DNA of 64,000 nucleotides from Thermatribacter velox (GTDB lineage: Bacteria > Atribacterota > Atribacteria > Atribacterales > Thermatribacteraceae): NCBI RefSeq assembly GCF_038396615.1, contig NZ_CP121689.1:62001-126000 (forward strand), read 5' to 3'. The notes beneath the pieces were generated by a model. It was not told the DNA's origin. It searched no databases and saw nothing but the letters and a program-made list of their open reading frames with translations. Below, one piece after another: positions 43,872 to 52,253 of this stretch. A program made the position numbers and the translations under genes. Numbering within the stretch: the stretch's first letter is position 1; every line of letters begins with the position of its first letter.

Positions 43872-44712
43872 TTATCAGCTTCCTGAAGTGCAAGACATCG
43901 CCGATTTTACAGGTGATTCCCTGGGTTTGAGCATTCAAGCCAAAGATACCCCGGCCGATATCATCGTTTTTTGTGGAGTTCGCTTTATGGCAGAAACAGC
44001 AAAAATCATTTCTCCTCACAAAAAAGTCTTGCTTCCCCGCCGGGAAGCAGGATGTCCTATGGCAGATATGATTGACAGGGAAAGCTTGCTCCGGCTCAAA
44101 GAAAAACACCCTGCAGCGAAGGTCCTTTGTTACGTGAACACTTCCGCCGAGGTTAAGGCAGAGTGTGACCTGTGCTGTACTTCGGCGAATGCTCCCCTGG
44201 TGGTGGAGAAAGGTCTGCAAGAAACAAAAGAGATAATTTTTGTTCCTGATAAATATCTGGGCTCTTATGTTGCTTGCAAGACAGGGCGTAAGTTTATACT
44301 CTGGGATGGGTATTGCCCGGTGCATGTTAAAATACTCCCTCAGCACGTTGAGAAAGCAAAAAAGGAACACCCTCAGGCTGAGGTGTTGGCGCATCCTGAG
44401 TGCCGCCCGGAAGTTCTGGAGCTTGCCGATCAGGTGCTCTCTACAGAGGGAATGTGCCGGTATGTGGCTCGCTCTTCTTTAAAAGAATTTATTGTCGCTA
44501 CCGAGGTGGGGATTCTCCACAGATTGCGCAAAGAAAATCCTCAGAAAGGTTTTTACCCTGCTTTCGAAGGTGCTGTGTGTGAAAACATGAAGCTAACCAC
44601 TCTGGAAGATGTGCTCCAGGCTCTTGAAGAGGAAAAACACGAAATCACTCTTACTCGGGAGATTATTGAAAGGGCTTCACGGAGCATCGAGAGAATGCTG
44701 CAGCTTAGGTGA
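43804..44712 (+). CDS. nadA: Quinolinate synthase A
   Basis: 302 residues. NadA features: [20 protein letters not shown], and the three [4Fe-4S] ligand cysteines in [13 protein letters not shown] (about 57), [10 protein letters not shown] and GAVCENMK. It condenses iminoaspartate with dihydroxyacetone phosphate for NAD synthesis. It is nested in the end of mnmA; GAGGAGG precedes its ATG. nadB and nadC are not in this window. Its Fe-S cluster makes a regulatory link to the Rrf2 gene plausible. Confidence 0.95.
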   Translation: [302 protein letters not shown]

Positions 44713-44736
44713 AAAAGTGTTCAAGGAGGGATGGCG

Positions 44737-45573
44737 TTGCTTTCCAAGAAACTCTGGTGGTGGTCATTTTTAATCCTTGTGGGGTTGGTGGTTACCTGGT
44801 TGGTTGCTTTTCCGGTGAAGCCTCCTCCGGACTGGGATGTGGAGGATATTGTAATGGAAGCGTCCATTTGGGGGGCAGTGTTTTTCTCTTTCTTGATTTT
44901 TCCCCGCAGATGGAGGTTGTTGCTTTTTTGGGGATGGTTTATTTTTCTTTTTGCCAACACCATGGATCTTCTTGACGAGTTCACTTCAGAACCCGGGTTT
45001 TTTGATACTGTGCTTGAAGGTTTTCTGTGGCTTGCCGGGTGGGTGATGATTGCTCTTTCCTTTCGTTGGGAAAATCTTACCTTAGAAAGAGAAAAGGAGA
45101 TAGATCCCCTGACCGGTCTTTTGAATCGCTACTTTCTGGAGCGAAAATTTCCTGACCTTTTCCGAAAATTTGTCGATCACCAATCGACGGTCACTTTCAT
45201 CCTGGCAGACCTGGATGGTCTCAAAGAAATCAACGATCGTTTTTCGCATCAGGCAGGAGATTTAATTTTAAAGGGTTTGGGGCAGATTTTCAAAGAAAGT
45301 GTGCGTAAGAAGGATTATGTCCTGCGCATTGGAGGAGACGAGTTTCTTCTGATACTGCCTGAGACTGGCCAGAGAGAAGCCGAGGAAGTAACTAAGCGAA
45401 TTAGAGAAAAATTGAAAGTCTGGAATGACACGCTTCCTTTTCCTGTGGATTGCAGCTTCGGGGTCTACATTTTCAATCCACTCTATGGAGTGACATCTCT
45501 GGAAGAAGCCCTTTATGAGGCTGATCAGAGAATGTATCAGGAAAAAAGAAACAAGAAAAAGTCTTTGCTATAG
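44737..45573 (+). CDS. Membrane-bound GGDEF diguanylate cyclase
   Basis: About 278 residues. Several N-terminal hydrophobic helices (to about residue 110), then a GGDEF domain with DPLTGLLNRYFLERKF, LADLDGLKEIND, RIGGDEFLLILPE and a C-terminal YEADQRMYQEK. Active-site GGDEF is intact; no obvious inhibitory RxxD site precedes it. It makes cyclic di-GMP, relevant given the flagellar genes in the window. TTG at 44737 is placed six bases from AAGGAGG; an ATG at 44731 abuts that site and is less likely. Confidence 0.87.
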   Translation: MLSKKLWWWSFLILVGLVVTWLVAFPVKPPPDWDVEDIVMEASIWGAVFFSFLIFPRRWRLLLFWGWFIFLFANTMDLLDEFTSEPGFFDTVLEGFLWLAGWVMIALSFRWENLTLEREKEIDPLTGLLNRYFLERKFPDLFRKFVDHQSTVTFILADLDGLKEINDRFSHQAGDLILKGLGQIFKESVRKKDYVLRIGGDEFLLILPETGQREAEEVTKRIREKLKVWNDTLPFPVDCSFGVYIFNPLYGVTSLEEALYEADQRMYQEKRNKKKSLL

Positions 45574-45585
45574 CTTGAAGACACG

Positions 45586-45957
45586 TTAGTCCATTATTTC
45601 TATGCGCTTTGCGTAACCCTGTACCGGGTAAGATTCCATAACCGGGCCTTCAAACCACACTCGAACCCGCATTCCCTCTTCAAGGAATAAACAGGCTGTT
45701 CCCTCCACTTCTGTGCCGTTTCGGATAATTGCTGTACTTCCATTTATTCTCACCCAGGCCAGGTCGTAAAGAGAGCTGCTGCTTGCTTCTTCCTTAACAA
45801 GTATTGAACAGTGGTACACATCTGCTCCTTCTTGAAAATCTTCAATGAGCCCCACAATGTCTGGCTGACCCAGAATTACAGAGCTCTGACAACCCATCGC
45901 GACCAGAAGAATCAGTGCTTGTAGAATGCCCAGTATGGTGAATAATTTTCTGGTCAA
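45586..45957 (-). CDS. Small lipoprotein, function unknown
   Basis: About 123 residues from the TTG used here. A lipoprotein signal peptide (TRKLFTILGILQALILLVAMGC) is clear, the Cys of the lipobox being followed by Gln-Ser. The mature part has two or three beta-rich stretches (GLIEDFQEGADVYHCSILVKE, RVWFEGPVMESYPVQGYAKRIEI) like the small DUF3221/YobA proteins. A longer GTG start at 45996 would overlap rubredoxin. It lies directly after the rubredoxin gene, on the same strand. Confidence 0.6.
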   Translation of the reverse strand: MTRKLFTILGILQALILLVAMGCQSSVILGQPDIVGLIEDFQEGADVYHCSILVKEEASSSSLYDLAWVRINGSTAIIRNGTEVEGTACLFLEEGMRVRVWFEGPVMESYPVQGYAKRIEIMD

Positions 45958-45961
45958 TTCT

Positions 45962-46120
45962 TCAGGCTTTTTCAAACTGGTCTTTGCCTGCACCACATAC
46001 TGGGCATACCCAGTCTTCGGGGAGCTCAGAGAAGGGGGTTCCTGGAGCTACGTTGGAGTCAGGATCTCCCTTTTCAGGGTCATAGATGTATCCGCAAATT
46101 TTGCAGATGTAGCGGTCCAT
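45962..46120 (-). CDS. Rubredoxin
   Basis: 52 residues. Two Cys-x2-Cys pairs hold the single iron: [15 protein letters not shown] and [12 protein letters not shown], with the aromatic YIYD core and [10 protein letters not shown] typical of rubredoxin. It carries electrons in anaerobic oxygen detoxification or other reductive paths. It is transcribed with the lipoprotein downstream and divergently from bpsA. Confidence 0.96.
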   Translation of the reverse strand: MDRYICKICGYIYDPEKGDPDSNVAPGTPFSELPEDWVCPVCGAGKDQFEKA

Positions 46121-46300
46121 TTCAATCACTCCTTATCGTCGATAATTTTAGTTTTGTCTATTATACACCTTGGGAATGAGTTGATGAGTTGCAAAATTGC
46201 AAATTTTTATAAAGCGGGTTACAATGAAAAAAATCACAGTGTACTGGCAAACCAGTGAATTGAAAGCGAACTATCCTGTTAGTGAGAAGGAGTGATACTC

Positions 46301-47350
46301 GTGAACCGTTACGAAGCACAGATTCTGCGCTCGCTTAAAGAGGGTCCCAAAAGCTTCTGGAGATTGCTTGATGAGCAAGATGAGCATATCCGAGGTTTTG
46401 CAGAGCGGCTCAAGAGGCTTCTCCAGGAAGAACTGGTTTGCGTGGTAGATGGGAAGTTCACCCTTTCTGAAAAAGGTAGGGCGAAGTATACCTCCTTGAA
46501 ACCCTACAAGAGTGCAACCTGTCCCAGTTGTCGTGGAGGATACAACCCCTATGCTTTTCGGGAAGCCTTTGAAGAGTATGCGAAGCTGGTTGAGGGAAGA
46601 CCGCTACCCAACCTTGACTTTGACCAGGGTTTTATGACCCATGAGGACATTTTTGCCAGGGTGGCTTTCATGTATGAGCGTGGCGACCTGGAAGGTCAGG
46701 AAATACTCATCCTGGGCGATGACGACCTCTTCAGTCTTGCTCTGTGCGCTACTGGCTTCCCTAAGAAGGTTACCGTTCTTGAGGTGGATGAGCGCCTGGT
46801 TTCCTTTATTCAAAAAAGAGCTCGGGAAAAGCAGTTTCCACTGGAAGCTCGCATTTACAATGCTTGTGATGCCTATCCTTTAAAAGAGCATGCTTTCGAC
46901 GTATTTATAACTGACCCTGTAGAGAGCGAAAAAGGACTAAAAGTTACCCTTTCTCGGGGAGCGCAGAGCCTTAAAAAAGGGGGAGCTCTCTATTTTGGGT
47001 TAACGACCATTGAATCTTCCTGGAAGAAGTGGTATCTGGTAGAGAAGATGCTACTTGAGATGAATTTTGCCATTACCGATATTTTGCGCCGTTTCAGCTC
47101 CTATCCGGACCGGGATAACCAGTTCGATCGTACCTACTATGAGCGTACCATGATGCTACGGCTCTTGGACTTTGAACCCCCACTTCCAGCTGATGCTGAT
47201 TGGTTCCGCTCTTCTTTCCTGCGCTGTGAAGCAGTGGAATTGCCAGTTCCCTTGATTACTGGTAGCGTTGCTTTTGATAAAGATTTTTATCTGGATGAAG
47301 AGACTATGGCAACACCAGGTTTTGAGGTTGAGGATCGTCCCAGTTTCTGA
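46301..47350 (+). CDS. bpsA: N4-bis(aminopropyl)spermidine synthase (branched polyamine synthase)
   Basis: About 349 residues. N-terminal winged-helix-like region, then a short C-x2-C (TCPSCRGGYNP), then a methyltransferase-like domain with GDDDLFSLAL, VLEVDERLVSFIQKRA and ITDPVESEKGLKVTLSRG. This matches BpsA/DUF43, which makes branched polyamines from decarboxylated SAM and spermidine, so far found in thermophiles. GTG at 46301 has AAGGAG eight bases upstream. No speE/speD gene is in the window. Confidence 0.85.
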   Translation: MNRYEAQILRSLKEGPKSFWRLLDEQDEHIRGFAERLKRLLQEELVCVVDGKFTLSEKGRAKYTSLKPYKSATCPSCRGGYNPYAFREAFEEYAKLVEGRPLPNLDFDQGFMTHEDIFARVAFMYERGDLEGQEILILGDDDLFSLALCATGFPKKVTVLEVDERLVSFIQKRAREKQFPLEARIYNACDAYPLKEHAFDVFITDPVESEKGLKVTLSRGAQSLKKGGALYFGLTTIESSWKKWYLVEKMLLEMNFAITDILRRFSSYPDRDNQFDRTYYERTMMLRLLDFEPPLPADADWFRSSFLRCEAVELPVPLITGSVAFDKDFYLDEETMATPGFEVEDRPSF

Positions 47351-47413
47351 ACGATTATGTAAGAGAAGGGCTCGAGAGGGCGAAATTTTATAAAAAAATT
47401 TTTTTGCAGGGTG

Positions 47414-47442
47414 TAGTCAAATTGTATAAAGTGTCGTATAGT
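47414..47442 (+). promoter_or_regulatory. Promoter for the SLH outer-membrane protein gene
   Basis: TAGTCA (47414-47419), 17-nt spacer, TATAGT (47437-47442). Transcription would begin near 47449, giving a leader of about 200 nt before the ATG at 47650. Confidence 0.4.
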
Positions 47443-47449
47443 ATTATTA

Positions 47450-47649
47450 GCGAGTTAGGCTTTAGCGCCTCATCTTTCTGGGCGATGAAAGGAGGTGAAA
47501 AGGATTCTTGGTAGGCCCGGAAGGAGAGGTGTTGGAAGCGGCTGGATGCACCTGCAAAAGGGAGAGAAGAGGAAACAGGGATACTCTTCGGTTCTCCTTG
47601 GCAGGGCAGAAGGCTTAAAAAACCTGAAACTACCAAGGAGGTTTGAGTC
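47450..47649 (+). promoter_or_regulatory. Long structured leader of the SLH gene with two alternative anti-Shine-Dalgarno segments
   Basis: The ribosome-binding region CTACCAAGGAG (47630-47640) can pair with CTTGGTAG at 47507-47514 (8 bp) or with CTCCTTGG at 47594-47601 (8 bp). These pairings share bases and are mutually exclusive. Either would hide the Shine-Dalgarno sequence. Other A/G-rich ribosome-binding-like stretches also occur. The leader also contains a 52-codon open frame ending at the SLH start. Confidence 0.45.
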
Positions 47650-47653
47650 ATGA
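47495..47653 (+). CDS. Possible leader peptide upstream of SLH gene (uncertain)
   Basis: Open frame of 52 codons, GTG start, very basic (about 14 Lys/Arg), whose stop TGA overlaps the SLH ATG. Ribosome-binding sequence is directly against the GTG, with no spacing, so translation is doubtful. It could be chance in an A/G-rich leader; it would matter only if translation-coupled control operates. No homologue is recognised. Confidence 0.2.
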   Translation: MKRILGRPGRRGVGSGWMHLQKGEKRKQGYSSVLLGRAEGLKNLKLPRRFES

Positions 47654-49374
47654 AGAAGCTCGCACTGGCACTCGTTTTAGTGCTTGCCTTTGCCCTTCCG
47701 GCACTGGCAAATCCTTTTGTGGATGTACCTCTGAACCACTGGGCATATGACGCAGTGCAGAGTCTGGCAGCCAAAGGCGTTATCATCGGTTATCCCGATG
47801 GGACCTTTGGTGGCAACCGGGCACTCACCCGTTATGAATTTGCCCAGGCAATTGCTCGTGCCCTCGGCTACATGGAACAGTACGTTGATGAAGCAGGTTT
47901 TGCTTCTCAGGACGATGTAGCAATGCTTGAAAAACTGGTTCAGGAATTTGCCGATGAGCTGAAGTCTCTGGGAGTTACCGTTGACGACCTCAAGAAGGCG
48001 CTGGGTGAAAACAGCCAGGCCATTAAAGCTCTTGAAGATCGGGTATCTAACCTTGAAAAGTACGCAGAACCAGTAAAGGTCACTGGAGAATTTGACGTTG
48101 TTTACACCGCTTACGCACCAGCTGATGCCGGAGCAGGTAAGACCGATGTATCTCTTTCCGATGAAACTACACTGACTATTGCTGCCGATATCAACGAATA
48201 CACCACAGCAGGCATTGAATTGGTTATTGACGATACTTTCTCCACTCCGGTTGTTTCTGCAGACAACTTCTACATTGAGTACCAGAAAGACGAATGGTAT
48301 CTCAAATTTGGAGACATTGGCCTTGATGCTATTGGTCTTGGCCTAGTGCTTGGTGAGTATCAGCCCAACGATGATGAATATGATCTGGACTTTGAAGGCC
48401 TCAACGTCGTGTACACCCCAGAGGACAGCGACATCGTCTGGAAATTGGTTGGTGCACCTAATGACTGGTACACTCTGCGTGCTGAGTGGGAGCAGGTGGG
48501 TCTTGGTGTTACTCTGATTCCAGAAAGCACCATGATCTTTGACGCTACTTCTGACCTCATCGTAAGTGCTGATGCCTGGACCGATTTCGACGAAGAGGAT
48601 GTAAAACTTACCGTGGAAGGTGCCTATGGCGTACTTTCTGGAACCTATGCTGCAGCTGGTGAACTCTGGTTCAAAGCAAGCGACGATGTGGACTTTACCA
48701 TTGATGCACACTATGTAACCGCCGGTTTCACTCCAGCAAGCTCCACTGCTTCCCCCAGTGGTTTCAACGACGATGAAATGGGCTTTGGCGTTGCTGCTAA
48801 CTTCAACTTAAGCGGTGACGAAGATGAAGATAAGTGGACTCTCTCTGCAGAATACGATTGGGCACAGCAGATTTCCACTGGCACCGTTACCACCAACGAT
48901 ATTGGTGCCACGCTCACCTATGTACCTTCCGATGCGGTAGAGAACGAACAGTTTGTGCTCGACTTTGACTACAGCCTGAACACTGCATCCTTTGTGGTCT
49001 TTGGCGGATATGAAGACTACGACCTTGAAGTGGAAGATGAAAATGAAGATGCCTACCTGGGTGCGCTGGTCCAGTACGACTCGGCAACTTCCCAGTTGGT
49101 GGCTGTTGGTCGCTTGACTTACAAATGGCTTGAAGAGAACACCACCCTTACCATCGAAGGCCGTTATGACAGCGCTTGGACCACTTCTATGCCAGTAAGC
49201 GTATACGGAGAAGTAGAATGGGCAATGGCTGACAACACCACTTTGACCGTTGGTTACGAGTACCAGACTTGGGGTGCCGATGAAGACTGGCCCGATGACT
49301 TTGCAATTGACACTGATCGCGGCATCGTAGACACTGCTGGAACCATCACTGCAGAGCTGGATGTGACTTTCTAA
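47650..49374 (+). CDS. SLH-domain outer membrane beta-barrel protein (OmpM-like porin)
   Basis: 574 residues. Signal peptide 1-20 (cleavage after ALA), one SLH domain 22-66 (FVDVPLNHWAYDAVQSLAAK, YPDGTFGGNRALTRYEFAQAIARAL), a coiled coil of about 75-140, and a long beta-strand-rich part of Asp/Thr-rich strands that ends ELDVTF with a terminal Phe. This architecture (SLH-coil-barrel) is the OmpM type that ties the outer membrane to the cell wall. The strong GGAGG site, long leader and terminator suggest a major surface protein. Confidence 0.85.
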   Translation: MKKLALALVLVLAFALPALANPFVDVPLNHWAYDAVQSLAAKGVIIGYPDGTFGGNRALTRYEFAQAIARALGYMEQYVDEAGFASQDDVAMLEKLVQEFADELKSLGVTVDDLKKALGENSQAIKALEDRVSNLEKYAEPVKVTGEFDVVYTAYAPADAGAGKTDVSLSDETTLTIAADINEYTTAGIELVIDDTFSTPVVSADNFYIEYQKDEWYLKFGDIGLDAIGLGLVLGEYQPNDDEYDLDFEGLNVVYTPEDSDIVWKLVGAPNDWYTLRAEWEQVGLGVTLIPESTMIFDATSDLIVSADAWTDFDEEDVKLTVEGAYGVLSGTYAAAGELWFKASDDVDFTIDAHYVTAGFTPASSTASPSGFNDDEMGFGVAANFNLSGDEDEDKWTLSAEYDWAQQISTGTVTTNDIGATLTYVPSDAVENEQFVLDFDYSLNTASFVVFGGYEDYDLEVEDENEDAYLGALVQYDSATSQLVAVGRLTYKWLEENTTLTIEGRYDSAWTTSMPVSVYGEVEWAMADNTTLTVGYEYQTWGADEDWPDDFAIDTDRGIVDTAGTITAELDVTF

Positions 49375-49395
49375 CCAGAACTCAACACCGAGTAA

Positions 49396-49426
49396 AGCCC
49401 CGGGTGTTGTGCCCGGGGCTTTTTTT
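49396..49426 (+). terminator. Rho-independent terminator after the SLH gene
   Basis: AGCCCCGGG/CCCGGGGCT 9-bp perfect stem, loop TGTTGTG, followed by a T-run. Confidence 0.95.
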
Positions 49427-49560
49427 GTGGATTGGCTTCAAGGAGGGTTTTGCTTCTAAATTTTGATTGGAGTTTCAAATAAATATTAGAAGAGAACTTC
49501 CTCGGATACCCACTACAATATTAGTAGGGCAGAAACAAGACTGGTTTTTGATGTCGTTTA

Positions 49561-49692
49561 TTTTCCCGCGCTGGGAAAATTCATCCTTTTAAGGATGGGA
49601 GAAGGTTACGGTGTTACAAATAGGGCGTAGAAGTACACTGACCTTTCCTTATTGGGAAGGTCAGGCGGGGAGGGAATCCCCGCCTGTTTTTT
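49561..49692 (+). ncRNA. Putative structured RNA with terminator, no protein gene
   Basis: Four consecutive hairpins on the plus strand: TTTTCCC/GGGAAAA (49561-49579), CATCC/GGATG (49582-49597), GACCTTTCC/GGGAAGGTC (49640-49662) and AGGCGGGGA/TCCCCGCCT (49663-49685) followed by T6 (49687-49692). The last is a terminator for rightward transcription, yet no rightward gene lies between the SLH terminator and this site. This suggests a small transcript or a structure guarding the antisense of the next gene. The region 49427-49560 shows no supportable gene. Confidence 0.4.
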
Positions 49693-50923
49693 AGGGTACC
49701 AGAGTGAGGATTTGCTTGGCCTGTTTTGGATAGCGGGCAATGAACAGGAGTTCATCTTCGGTGAGCGGTTTCTGCTTTTCAACGTTAGCAAAACGCACCA
49801 GCTCCAAGATTTCCCGAGCTTCCTCTTCGTCTTTGAATTCCACTTCCAGGTTTTCGTACACATTGCGGAAACCTTTGATGCCGCTGTATTCTCCTACCAC
49901 GATTCGTCTTCCTGTTTCAATGATTTCTGGTTCGCCACGACCAAGCTCTTCGAAATCATAGAGCTCGTAGTTTTTGCGGTCTTTTAGCACGCCATCAGCA
50001 TGGATGCCTGAGGCATGGGCAAAAGCGTTAGCGCCAATGCCGGGCTGGGTGATGGGAATAGGCACTTTGAAAGCATAGGATGCATATTTGCAGGTTTTCC
50101 AGGCAGCTTTGAGGTTGGTGCGGGGGTCGAGTTCATATTTTCCAGAAAGGCCGTTGGCGTATTTTATAGCGAGAAGCACTGAGACTAAGTCAGCGTTGCC
50201 TGCCCGCTCGCCGACTCCGTTCAAGGTGGTGTTAATGTAGGCATCGCAGCCTGCGTCAACTGCTGCTTTAGCACCGCTTACTGAATTGGCCACTGCCATA
50301 CCCAGGTCGTTGTGGCAGTGAAGCTCGATAGGCATTTTTACCCGTTCAGCGATATAGCTTATACGTTCATAGATAGTGAAAGGACTGTCATAGCCAAGAG
50401 TGTCGCAATAGCGGAAACGCTCGGCGCCGGCCTCTTTGGCTGCCAGTGCAAACTCGACCAGATAGTCAAGGTCGGTTCGTGAAGCATCTTCGGCGTTTAC
50501 TCCTATTCCCTGTGCTCCATGGTCTTTAGCACTTTTCACTGCTTCGGTCATCATTTTGGTAATGTCATCACGGGTGTATTTGCCCTGGAACTTGCCTTCC
50601 AGCATCTGGTCAGAGGTGGAGATGGAAAGGTTGAGGTATTTGAGCTTAGGGACCATCTGGTAGGCCAATTCCACGTCGGCTTTTATAGCACGCATCCAGC
50701 CACTGAGGCGAATGGGATGAATGACGCCCATTTCGGCAAGCTCCAGATTGGCGTTTAAATAGTTGGTTTCGTGGCGGGTGGTTGGAAAACCAAATTCGCT
50801 CTGGAACACACCCATTTCATTGAGGAATATATTGACCATGGTCTTTTCTATCTTGGCAAGGCCCAGATGAGCAGTTTGTACTCCATCGCGATTGGTAACG
50901 TCGATGATGTAAATGCGTGGCAT
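49691..50923 (-). CDS. DRE-TIM metallolyase (homocitrate / re-citrate / isopropylmalate synthase family)
   Basis: About 410 residues. Active-site DVTNRDGVQ near the N-terminus with the Arg-Asp pair, CHNDLGMAVAN as metal-binding HxH-type site (ELHCHND), TLNGVGERAGNADL, and HASGIHADG. It condenses acetyl-CoA with a 2-oxo acid; homocitrate synthase or re-citrate synthase is closer than LeuA because no LeuA regulatory domain is seen. ATG 50923 has GGAGG eight bases upstream. It is followed upstream by an aminotransferase, so an amino acid or 2-oxoglutarate path is plausible. Confidence 0.82.
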   Translation of the reverse strand: MPRIYIIDVTNRDGVQTAHLGLAKIEKTMVNIFLNEMGVFQSEFGFPTTRHETNYLNANLELAEMGVIHPIRLSGWMRAIKADVELAYQMVPKLKYLNLSISTSDQMLEGKFQGKYTRDDITKMMTEAVKSAKDHGAQGIGVNAEDASRTDLDYLVEFALAAKEAGAERFRYCDTLGYDSPFTIYERISYIAERVKMPIELHCHNDLGMAVANSVSGAKAAVDAGCDAYINTTLNGVGERAGNADLVSVLLAIKYANGLSGKYELDPRTNLKAAWKTCKYASYAFKVPIPITQPGIGANAFAHASGIHADGVLKDRKNYELYDFEELGRGEPEIIETGRRIVVGEYSGIKGFRNVYENLEVEFKDEEEAREILELVRFANVEKQKPLTEDELLFIARYPKQAKQILTLVP

Positions 50924-50935
50924 TATGAACACCTC

Positions 50936-52129
50936 CTAATTCAATTTTTTGAAAAATTCCTGCATGCGTGCCATGCCTCGCTCGATATTCTCAAGCGAAG
51001 TGGCATAAGAAAGGCGCAGGAAACCTTCCATTCCAAAGGCGATTCCCGGTACACAGGCCAGGTGCGCTTTTTCAAGCAAAAGATCTGCCAGAGTGAGTGA
51101 GGAGTCTATGGTTGTTGTTTCGAATTTTCTACCAATGTAGGCCGAGAAATCGGCAAATATGTAGAACGCACCCCGAGGCACCGGAAAACGGACTCCGGGT
51201 ATTTCCGAAAGGTATTGCATCATGGCTTTTCTCCTCTGGTCGAAGGCGGTTACCATTTCTTCAACCACTGATGCATCACAGCGAAGCGCTGCCAGTGCTG
51301 CTTTCTGGCTGATGGAAGTAGGACAGGATGTGGAGTGGTCCTGGAGTCTTCCCATGGCTTGGATGACTTCCTGAGGACCTGCTGCGTAGCCAATGCGCCA
51401 TCCAGTCATGGAAAAAGCTTTGGAAACGCCGTTCACCACCAGAGCACGCTCTTTCATGCCTTCCAAGGAGGCAATGCTTTTTACCTTTTCTCCATCATAC
51501 ACTAAGCGTTCGTATATTTCGTCTGAAATGACGAAAATGTTATGTTTTTTGCACAGTTGCGCAATCTTCTCGAGCGCTTCTTGCGACCAGACCACTCCTG
51601 AGGGGTTGGAGGGGTTATTAAGGATAAGCAGTTTGGTGTTTTCGGATATGTTTTTTTCTACTTCTTCAAGGGGCACAAGCAGCGTTTCCGGATCGCAGTC
51701 AAGAAGTACTGGTTTCCCTCCAGCCAGGACTATTTGCTCGTAATAAGTGACCCAGTAAGGTTTGGGCAATAACACTTCGTCATTCGAATCACAAAGTGTC
51801 ATCAGCGCATTGAAAAGGACGTGCTTTGCGCCGCAGGAGACAATAATTTCTTCTTTTGTGTAGTGGAGATCGTTTTCGCGTTTCAGTTTTTCGCATATTG
51901 CTTCCTTTAGTTCCGGAATGCCCGAAGTTGGTGTGTATTTGGTGAAGCCCTGATCGATGGCCCGCTTGGCTGCTTCCTTAATCGGTAGGGGTGTATCGAA
52001 GTCCGGTTCCCCTGCGCTGAAGGAAATCACGTCCAGGCCTGATTTTTTCATTGCTTTGGCCTTTGCAGAAATGGACAGGGTTGCAGAAGGTTTTATTTTT
52101 TGGGCTCTTTCTGATAGAAGCAAAGTCAC
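50936..52129 (-). CDS. Class I aminotransferase (aspartate aminotransferase type)
   Basis: 397 residues. Fold-type I aminotransferase: SFSAGEPDFDTP, YTPTSGIPELKEAI, NNPSNPSGVV, SDEIYERLVYDG, and the PLP Lys in GVSKAFSMTGWRIGYAAG. Iγ-type aspartate/prephenate aminotransferases match best. GTG start. It lies 12 nt upstream of the DRE-TIM synthase gene and is probably co-transcribed with it. Confidence 0.9.
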   Translation of the reverse strand: MTLLLSERAQKIKPSATLSISAKAKAMKKSGLDVISFSAGEPDFDTPLPIKEAAKRAIDQGFTKYTPTSGIPELKEAICEKLKRENDLHYTKEEIIVSCGAKHVLFNALMTLCDSNDEVLLPKPYWVTYYEQIVLAGGKPVLLDCDPETLLVPLEEVEKNISENTKLLILNNPSNPSGVVWSQEALEKIAQLCKKHNIFVISDEIYERLVYDGEKVKSIASLEGMKERALVVNGVSKAFSMTGWRIGYAAGPQEVIQAMGRLQDHSTSCPTSISQKAALAALRCDASVVEEMVTAFDQRRKAMMQYLSEIPGVRFPVPRGAFYIFADFSAYIGRKFETTTIDSSLTLADLLLEKAHLACVPGIAFGMEGFLRLSYATSLENIERGMARMQEFFKKLN

Positions 52130-52253
52130 TGCACCCCCCGTTTAGATTTTCAATAATATACCAGAGTTTGGGAAAATTTGCTATTATTAGAACGAAGTTT
52201 CTGTTTGCTGAAGTGGCGGACAAACTTTATAAGGAGGAAGGAGGAATTTTTTC

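Noticed and set aside
49663-49692. Hairpin as terminator for the leftward DRE-TIM gene
   Set aside because: On the minus strand the hairpin is not followed by a U-tract; the T-run lies on the plus-strand side.
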